DNA from: Carettochelys insculpta
Taxonomy: Eukaryota; Chordata; Testudines; Carettochelyidae
Length of the DNA stretch: 64,000 nt
NCBI RefSeq assembly: GCF_033958435.1
Contig: NC_134137.1
Span: 244,512,501 to 244,576,500 of the forward strand
Reading direction: 5' to 3'
The notes under the pieces were generated by a model. That model saw only the letters and a list, made by a program, of their open reading frames with translations. It did not search any database and was not told the origin of the DNA. Shown here piece by piece: positions 56,830 to 64,000 of the stretch. Numbering within the stretch: the first letter of the stretch is position 1; each line of letters opens with the position of its first letter. Position numbers and translations under genes: made by a program.

Positions 56830-58510
56830 TTTGCTCATTTTAACTATTCTAAATAAAACTTTCCATGTCTGAGGTCTGCCGCCATGTGAATGAGGTAGGT
56901 GGAAGAATAATATGCAATCATGAAATTAATGGATACATAGTTGCAAATTTTATAAACATACTTTTCATCCTATTATCCAAATTATTAATTAAAATGTTGA
57001 AAAGTATCAGACTGAGGACTGGCCCCCTCTGGAACCCTACTCAATAGACTTTAGCAGTTTGACAGCAAACCGTTGATAACTACTCTTTGAAAGCTGTCTT
57101 TTGATCAGCAGTGCACCTTCCCTGTAGTAATTCATCTTGACTGCATTTCCTTAGTTTGCTTAAAGGAATGTCATGTGGCATTGTGTCAAAAACTAAAATC
57201 AAGATATATCACATCTAGACAGTGTCTACACTAGCACCCCTGTTTCAAAAGGGGGATGCTAATGAGACACATTGGGATATGCTACTGAGGGGCTGCAATG
57301 AATATGCAGACCCTCATTAGCATAATCATGGACACGGCACTTTGAAAGTGCTGCTTTTGATTGCGCGTGGCTTGTCTACACAGGGTCCTTTTCAAAAGGA
57401 CCATGCAGAGGTCGAAATCGCCTTATTCCTAAAATCAAATAGAATAAGGGGATTTCGACATCTGTGGGGGTCCTTTGGAAAAGCACCCTGTGTAGACGAG
57501 CCACACACAATCGAAAGCGGCACTTTCGAAGTGCCAAGTCCGTCATTATGCTAATGGGGGCTGCATATTCATTGCAGCTCCTCATTAGCATATCCCAATG
57601 TGTCTCATTAGCATTCTCCTTTCAAAAGAGCGGTGCTAATGAAGACATAGCCCTACTGTTTTCCCTATCATAGGACTAGTAACCCTATCAAAGCAGGAAA
57701 TTAGGTTGCTTTGTCATGATTTATTCTTGACAGATCCATTTTGTCTATTACTTATTACCCTATTATCCTCTAGTAACTTGCAATTGATTTGATCCAGTAT
57801 TTTTTCCAGTATTGAAGATAGACTTATTAATCTACAATTCCCAGGCTCCTCTTTGTTTCCTTTTTTTTAAGATAAGTACTATGTTTGTCCTTCTCCAGCC
57901 CACTTGAACCTCACCTGTCCTCCAGGAGCTCTCAAAGATAATTATTAGCAGTTCTGAGCTTTCTTGAGCTAGTTCCTTAAATACCCTAATTTGAATTTCA
58001 CAAGGGCTGCCAACTTGAATACATCTAATACATCTAAATGTTCTTTAAACTCTTCTTTCCCTATTTTGGCTTGTGTTCCTGCCCCACTGCTGTTAATATT
58101 ATATTAAGTGTCTAGTCACCTTTAAAGTTGATAGTGAGAAAGGGACAAAACAGACATGAAACATCTCAGCCTTCTTGATGTCATCAATTAACAGTTCCCC
58201 TTAGCTGCTGTGTAGAAGATGTACAATTCCTTTTTCTTTCACTTAATCTTAATGTAATTAAATAATGTCTTATTACCCTTTATGTTCCTTGCCAGGTGTA
58301 ATATATTTTGTGCCTTAGCCTTTTTGATTTTCTCCCTAATGCTTGAGCTATTCTTGTGTACTCCTCCATGGCAATTTGTCCATGTTTTCACTTTTTGTAG
58401 GATTCCCTTTTGATTTTCAGATCCTGTTCCATATTGGCCCGCTTCCTATTCTTCATATTTTTCTTTGCATTGGCAGGGTTTGTAGTTGTACCTTTTAAGT
58501 TGGCTTCTTG
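56830..58510 (-). mobile_element. Old CR1-type LINE copy A, split by a MITE
   Basis: Minus-strand sequence of the CR1/L3-like group: RT block near 57217-57140 with IYLDFS before a disruption, and upstream on that strand (57656-58510) the linker between endonuclease and RT. The MITE at 57218-57652 interrupts it, and the sequence joins again at the duplicated CTA. Frames are thoroughly broken. Confidence 0.7.
57218..57652. mobile_element. Harbinger-type MITE inside CR1, palindromic, 435 bp
   Basis: Exact 3-bp duplication CTA at 57215-57217 and 57653-57655. Left half (GGATGCTAATGAGACACATT, TGCAATGAATATGCAGACCC) is mirrored by the right half (GGCTGCATATTCATTGCAGC, AATGTGTCTCATTAGCATTC). Centre GGTCGAAATCGCCTTATTCC / GGAATAAGG-like. 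Fold-back across almost the whole length. Confidence 0.88.
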
Positions 58511-59492
58511 AGAAACGGACACGTCCCCTGAGCTCCTATTTTCATTAATGTGGTACTTTGCATTTGTCCATATTGAATTTTATCCTACTTTCCTCAACTT
58601 TTGTTCAGTTTGTCCAGATCATTTTGGACTATAACACTACCCCCACATCTTCGTATAATCTGCACACTTTATTGGCACACTGTCTGTGGCATTATCTAAA
58701 TCATTGAGGAAGGTATTGAACAGAACCAGACCCTGAACTGATCCTTGTGGAGCACCACTGAGAATGCCTTGATTCCAACATGACTATGAACCATTGATAA
58801 CTACAATATTGGAATGGTTTTCCAGCCTGTTATGCATCCACCTTATAATTGCTCCATGTAGGTTGTATTTCCTTAGTTTGTTAATGAGATCATGCGAGAC
58901 TTTATCAAATGCCTTACTAAAGTCTAGACATACCATATCTGCTGCTTAACCCCCATCCACAAGGCTTGTTGCCCTGTCAAAGGAAGCAATAAGGTTGGTT
59001 TGACATGATTTGTTCTTGATAAATCTATGCTATTACTTATTAGCTTATTATTTTCTATATGTTTGCAATTGATTCCTGAATTATTTGCTCCCACTTTCTT
59101 TCCTGGTATAGAAGTTAAACTGAGTGGTCTGTAATTGGGTTTTCCTTATTTTTCTTTTTATAAATGCACATTGTGATTGTCCTTTTCCAGTCTTCTGGAA
59201 TCTCTACTGTCTTCCATGACTTTTCAAACCAATATCTAATGGCTGAGGTGTCTCCTCAGTGAGTCCCTTAAGCATTCTAGGGTGCGTTTCATCAGGCCCT
59301 CGTGATCTGAAGACATCTAACATGTCTAAATAATTTAAATTTGTTCTTTCCCTATTTTAGCTTCAGAACCTACCCTGTTTTCATTGGCTTTAACTACGTT
59401 AGGTGTCCAATAGCCACCAACCTTCTTGGTGAAAACCAAAATAAACAAGTCATTAAGCAAATCTGCCATTTCCACATTTTGTCTTCATTGTT
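58511..59492 (-). mobile_element. Old CR1-type LINE copy B, proximal part
   Basis: On the minus strand the RT reads [20 protein letters not shown], then a decayed GAPQGSV-like step, then CADYTK near 58663-58645, where the catalytic box would be F/YADD. The second Asp is Tyr. The linker region (59000-59320) follows, and the copy is cut at about 59492 by the plus-strand CR1; it resumes at 61608. Confidence 0.72.
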
Positions 59493-61607
59493 CCCATGGG
59501 AAGCAAAACTGAGGAGAAAAACAGCTGAGGAGAACTGGCAGTTTTTCAAAGGGACATTATTAAGGGCCCAAAAGCAAGCTATCTTGCTGCGTAGGAAAGA
59601 TAGAAACATGGCAAAAGACCGCCTTGGCTTAACCAGGAGATCTTGCATGATTTCAAAATAAAAAAAGAATCATATAAAAAATGGAAACAAGGACAAATTA
59701 TGAAGGGTGAATATAGGCAAACAACACAAAAATGCAGGAGCAAGATTAGAAAGGCTAAGGCACAAAATGAGCTCAAACTAGCTACAGGCATAAAGGGAAA
59801 CAAGAAGGCTTTTTATAAATATTTTAGAAACAAGAGGAAGATCAGGGACAGGGTAGGGCCATTGCTCAGTGAGGAGGAAGAAACAGTAACAGGGAACTTG
59901 GAAATGGCAGAGATGCTTAATGACTTCTTTGTTTTGGTCATCGCTGAGAAGTCTGATGAAGGAATGGCCAACATAGTGAATGCTAGCAGGAAAGGAGTAA
60001 GGTTAGAAGTTGAAATAAAAAAAGAACAAGTTAAAAATCACTTAGAAAAATTAGATGTCTACAAGTCACCAGGGCCTGATGAAATGCATCCTAGAATACT
60101 CAAGGAGCTGATAGAGGAGATATCTGAGCATTTATCTATCATCTTTGGAAAATCATGGGAGACAAGAGAGATTCCAGAAGACTGGAAAAGGGCAAATATA
60201 GTGCCCATCTATAAAAAGGGGAATAAGAATAACCCAGGAAACTACAGGCCAGTCAGCTTAACTTCAGTGCCAGGACAGATAATGGAGCAGGTAATTAAAG
60301 AAATCATCTGCAAGCACCTGGAAGGTGGGAAGGTGGTAGGGAACAGCCAGCATGGATTTGTAAAGAACAAATCATGTCAAACCAATCTGATAGCTTTCTT
60401 TGATAGGATAATGAGCCTTGTGGATAGGGGAGAAGCAGTAGATGTGGTATACCTAGACTTTAGTAAAGCATTTGATACGGTTTTACATGGTATTCTTATA
60501 AAAAAACTAGGCAAATACAATATAGATGAGGCTACTATAAGGTGGGTGCATAACTGGCTGGATAACCATACCCAGAGAGTAGTTCTTAATGGTTCTCAAT
60601 CCTGCTGGAAAAGTATAACAAGTGGGGTTCTGCAGGGGCCTGTGTTAGGACCGGTTCAGTTCAATATCTTCATCAACGATTTAGATATTGGCATAGAAGG
60701 TATGCTTATTATGTTTGCAGATTATACTAAGCTGGGAGGGGTTGCAACTGCTCTGGAGGATAGGGTCATAATTCAAAATGATCTGGATAAATTGGAGAAA
60801 TGGTCTGGGGTAAACAGGATGAAGTTTAATAAGGACAAATGCAAAGTGCTCCACTTGGGAAGAAACAATCAGTTTCGCACATACAGAATGGGGAGTGACT
60901 GTCTAGGAATGACTACAGCAGAAAGGGTCTAGGGGTTATAGTGGACCACAAACTAAATATGAGTCAACAGTGTGATGCTGTTGCAAAAAAAGCAAACATG
61001 ATTCTGGGATGCATCAACAGGTGTGTTGTGAACAAGACACGAGAAGTCATTCTTCCGCTCTACTCTGCGCTGGTTAGGCCTCAGCAGGAGTATTGTGTCC
61101 AGTTCTGGGCACTGCAGTTCAAGGAAGGTGTGGAGAAATTAGAGAGGGTCCAGAAAAGAGCGACAAGAATGATTAAAGGTCTAGAGAATGTGACCTATGA
61201 AGAAAGGCTGAAAGAACTGGGCATGTTTAGTTTGGAAAAGAGAAGACTGAGGGGAGACATGATAGCAGTTTTCAGGTATCTGAAAGGGTGTCATAAGGAG
61301 GAGGGAGAAACCTTGTTCTTCTTGGCCTCTGAGGATAGAACAAGAGGCAATGGACTTAAACTGCAGCAAGGGAGATTTAGGCTGGACATTAGGAAAAAGT
61401 TCCTAACCCTCAGGGTGGCCAAACAGTGGAATAAATTGCCAAGGGAGGTTGTGGAATCTCCATCGCTGGAGATATTTAAGAACAGATTAGATAGATGTCT
61501 ATCAGGGATGGTTTAGACAGTACTTGGTCCTGCCATTGGAGCAGGGGGCTGGACTCGATGGCCTCTCGAGGTCCCTTCCAGTCCTAGTATTCTATGATTC
61601 TATGATT
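59493..61607 (+). mobile_element. Younger CR1-type LINE inserted in copy B
   Basis: 5' truncated: it begins in the linker between endonuclease and RT and runs to the 3' end, including the tail GATGGCCTCTCGAGGTCCCT and two ATTCTATG units at 61589-61607. It splits copy B, which has the opposite orientation and the same family type; sequence of copy B ends at about 59492 and resumes with GTGGAATAGACCTACCCTG. No clear target duplication, as expected for CR1. Confidence 0.85.
59521..61516 (+). pseudogene. CR1 ORF2 reverse transcriptase, frameshifted
   Basis: In an active CR1, ORF2 nicks the target and copies the LINE RNA. Here the endonuclease is missing. Frame 1 (to about 59616) reads [17 protein letters not shown]. 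An apparent one-base loss shifts to the 429-codon frame 59643-60932, with [69 protein letters not shown] and [22 protein letters not shown]. The catalytic box is FADYTKL: TAT at 60723-60725 replaces the second catalytic Asp. Another one-base loss near 60927 shifts to 60941-61516, whose end is PSLEIFKNRLDRCLSGMV. Missing endonuclease, two shifts and the Asp change each suggest no activity. Confidence 0.85.
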
Positions 61608-62046
61608 GTGGAATAGACCTACCCTGTCCTTAGACTTCCTCACGCTTCTAATGTATGTGTAGAATGTTTTCTTGTTACTCTTTGTGTCTTTAGTTTGTTT
61701 GAGCTCACTTTATACCTTAGCTTTTGTAATTTTTCCCCTACATACTTACGGTATTTATTTATATTCATCCTTTGTAACTTGACCTAGTTTCTACTTTTTG
61801 TAGGATTCCTTTCTGATTTTTAGGTCATTCACAATTTCTGTTTATGCCAGGATGGTCTTTTGCCACACTTCCTATCTTTCCCATACAGTGGAATAGTATG
61901 TTCTTGTGCCCTTCATAAAGTCTCTTTGAAGAACTGCCAACTCTTCAGTTGTTTTTCCTCTTAGATTTGCTTCCCACCCGACTTTTGAGTGGGTCCAGAA
62001 TATTAATGCAGATCTGAGTTTCAGCCTGATTCTTAGGTCTAAACAT
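61608..62046 (-). mobile_element. Old CR1-type LINE copy B, distal part
   Basis: Continues the minus-strand copy after the younger CR1: the stretch 61780-61960 (CTACTTTTTGTAGGATTCC, TGCCACACTTCCTATCTTTC) parallels 58385-58460 of copy A (CACTTTTTGTAGGATTCCC, GCTTCCTATTCTTC), showing both old copies belong to one family. It ends at the MITE at 62050. Confidence 0.65.
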
Positions 62047-62049
62047 TGG

Positions 62050-62484
62050 AGCTACATCTACACTGGCCCCCTCCTTTCAGAAGGCACCTGGTAATGAGGC
62101 AGTTCATAAGGTGCTAATGCGGTGCTGAGCTGAATATGCAGTGCCTCATTAGCATAATGGCAGCCACAAGTGTTTCAAAAATGCTCCTTTTGGAACACAT
62201 GCAGCCCATTTAGGTAGAGGCCTTTCGAAAGGACTCCCTGAACTTCAAAAGCCCCTTCTTCCTGTTTGGTTTTAGGAAGAAAGGGTTTTCAAAGTCCGGG
62301 GGTGGGGGGGTATCCTTTTGAAAGGCCCCCGTCTACATGGGCAGCATGTGTTCGGCATGCACGGCAGCCATTATGCTAATGAGGCACGGCATATTCATAT
62401 CAGTGCCTCATTACCATCTTCTGAACTGCCTCATTAGCATGCCCCTTCCGAAAGGAGGTGGGGGGGGCTAGTGTAGACGTAGCC
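62050..62484. mobile_element. Harbinger-type MITE, palindromic, 435 bp
   Basis: Exact 3-bp repeat TGG at 62047-62049 and 62485-62487. Left end AGCTACATCTACACTGGCCC, right end GGGCTAGTGTAGACGTAGCC. Halves mirror each other: GAATATGCAGTGCCTCATTA against GAGGCACGGCATATTCATAT. Same broad design as 57218-57652 but a different subfamily. Confidence 0.82.
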
Positions 62485-62487
62485 TGG

Positions 62488-63575
62488 AATGTGGAGTTGT
62501 AGAAATACAGATTTGGTTTCCTATTTTACAGCATGGGCAGAACTCAAAAAAAAAAAAAACGCTCAACCTTAAATGTAATTTCTTTTCAGGAACACATTCA
62601 TAAAGACAAATGCTACCTGATATTATTGTAAGAAAAACAATTTATGATAAAATTAAAAGTAATGCAGGTAACTAACACACTAATTTAAAATTTATGCATG
62701 TTTTGGAGGTACTAATGATATTACAAATCAGTTTTTACTCTTGTGGTTTCTAGGTTGCCAAAATCTCTTCCCTAGAATTATAGATGATAGGTTTGGTTAC
62801 CCAATTCAATTCTCTACATCAAGTACGAAAGAGTAAACATAGCATTATAACTCATAGTTACACATGTAGCGTCTTTTCTTATCTGTTGTTTCACTTATAT
62901 CCTGTTTGGCATTACATAGGCTCCTAAAAGGAACATCTAGAAATAATGTGAGAAACACAACGTAATGCTGCATAAATTTATACCTATGTTGCAGAATAAT
63001 AGTATGGTGCAAATTAGTACTATGTGTACAAAACACCCATGTTTTCAGCCACCTCTTTGGCTGACATAAGGCGTTTTCTTTCTGTTATTTAAACAAAACA
63101 AAAAAAGCAAGCAACTGTATCAGAGGGGTTTATAGAGATGCCTTGTGCATACACACTCTTACATATGAGAGAATCTAGGAGAGTACTCTGATTGCATTGC
63201 CTCATTTGATTCAGTAATAGCATTTATTAACTAGTACATACGAGTTTGCAAAACTAATGTTTTACGTACTGGATCAGATTAGTGATCCACCCAGCCTACC
63301 AGCCTACCTCTACCAATGAGCAACTCTGCAAAATACAAAAGAGTCCGCAGAATGAACTATAGCAAGTAAGTTATTCTCTAAAAAGGCCAGCTTTCCTTCC
63401 TGAGCCCTGCATTTCCCTTTAGCCAGCACTCTGTGTGGCTCCACTGCATGAGCTCTGATTATCTGTCCCTTTATTTTATTTCTGGTTTAATAAAACACAC
63501 TACCGCTAGCACCAGGGCATCCCAATTTTTATTCTTAGGGACAGAAAGGCACAATCATCAGGCAATCAGAGAAAA
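62488..63575. other. Intronic sequence, nothing recognised
   Basis: Contains a 14-base A run at 62546-62559. Otherwise AT-rich DNA without a supported feature. Confidence 0.4.
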
Positions 63576-63576
63576 G

Positions 63577-63605
63577 GAGAAGAAGAAGAAGAAGAAGAAG
63601 AAGAG
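63577..63605. repeat. (GAA)n microsatellite
   Basis: About nine tandem GAA units, followed by imperfect GAGGGAGAAGAAGG. The Lys-rich open frame over it is an artefact. Confidence 0.9.
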
Positions 63606-64000
63606 GGAGAAGAAGGCAGTGCCATAGAACATGGGAAGACCTGAAGAGATGGGCACATGTTCTGCGTTGCTCTTTTAGGGCTACACTGTGTACCGAGGGC
63701 CGCTCAGTTCAGCAAAGTGCTTCCACGTATTCTTAGTGTTAAGCACATCCCATTAGAGTCAATGGGAATTAAACATGCACTGAGCTTTATGCACATGCTG
63801 AAATGCTTTGCTCCATGGGGATGTCTTGAATAAGAGATTACTAATTAACAAATTTGTGAGGAGATTCTCTGTTGATGGAAACTGTTTGTGCTCCAGCACT
63901 CAGATCAGAACTGGGAACTTGCTCCTTTGACTCTGGTCAGAAGTGACCTTAGCATTTTTGGGTGGGTCTGTGAAACAATTTCTAGTTACCCACAAATACA
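63606..64000. other. Intronic sequence to window end
   Basis: Nothing recognised. No exon 3 of WNT7B is present. Confidence 0.4.

Noticed and set aside
63433..63627. 64-codon frame with a Lys-rich end
   Set aside because: The Lys run is the GAA microsatellite read in frame.
41067..64000. WNT7B exon 3
   Set aside because: No frame begins with the expected Ser-Arg-Glu-Ala-Ala-Phe-like reading after an acceptor. Intron 2 extends past the window.
1..64000. CRISPR arrays, operons, tRNA or rRNA genes
   Set aside because: No spaced direct-repeat array, no bacterial gene layout, and no intact cloverleaf tRNA or rRNA sequence. The only tRNA-like parts are SINE heads.

Overview
This window is vertebrate, almost certainly turtle, nuclear DNA. 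There are no bacterial-style operons. The one conserved host gene feature is a single coding exon at 40832-41058 (+) with canonical splice sites. Its 75 residues match exon 2 of WNT7B. Exon 1 (signal peptide) and exons 3-4 were not found, so the rest of the window is read as the flanking introns, or possibly 5' flank at the far left. The turtle assignment rests on many Cry-type tRNA-derived SINEs, several CR1 LINE lineages, a GC-rich PIF/Harbinger element and its MITEs, and DIRS and Ty3/gypsy remnants.

Layout. 0.8-8.4 kb is a nest of decayed retroelements. A DIRS-like element lies on the minus strand (tyrosine recombinase, RNase H). It appears to be split by an LTR-like insert and by a Ty3/gypsy element on the plus strand (two diverged LTRs, gag start, integrase end), which itself holds a CR1 fragment. 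A second gypsy integrase end follows. 12.0-16.0 kb is a full-length two-gene PIF/Harbinger transposon. It has a Myb/SANT-like gene (+) and a DDE transposase gene (-) that converge on an AT-rich spacer, and both carry breaks. 16-40 kb is intron with MITEs, CR1 tails, hAT-type elements and SINEs. 40.8-41.1 kb is the WNT7B exon. 42-55 kb holds more SINEs, hAT copies, a CR1 interrupted by a long fold-back SINE, a 649-bp deletion derivative of the Harbinger, an L1-like remnant and MITEs. 56.8-62.5 kb is a CR1 nest: two old minus-strand copies, a younger plus-strand copy inserted into one of them, and two MITEs.

The most unusual signal is a set of five SINE insertions with one architecture: a normal SINE head and body followed by an inverted copy of the same body, giving a hairpin. 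In two copies the whole structure sits inside an exact 15-bp or 10-bp target duplication, and two others have weaker repeats. In each copy the two arms resemble each other more than they resemble other copies, which suggests repeated within-element inverted duplication during retrotransposition rather than pairs of separate insertions. One copy, inside a CR1, carries an open-frame loop of unknown origin. The second theme is an autonomous Harbinger plus a series of MITEs of several internal types that share a GGCTNTGTCTACAC-like end and duplicate 3 bp at the target.
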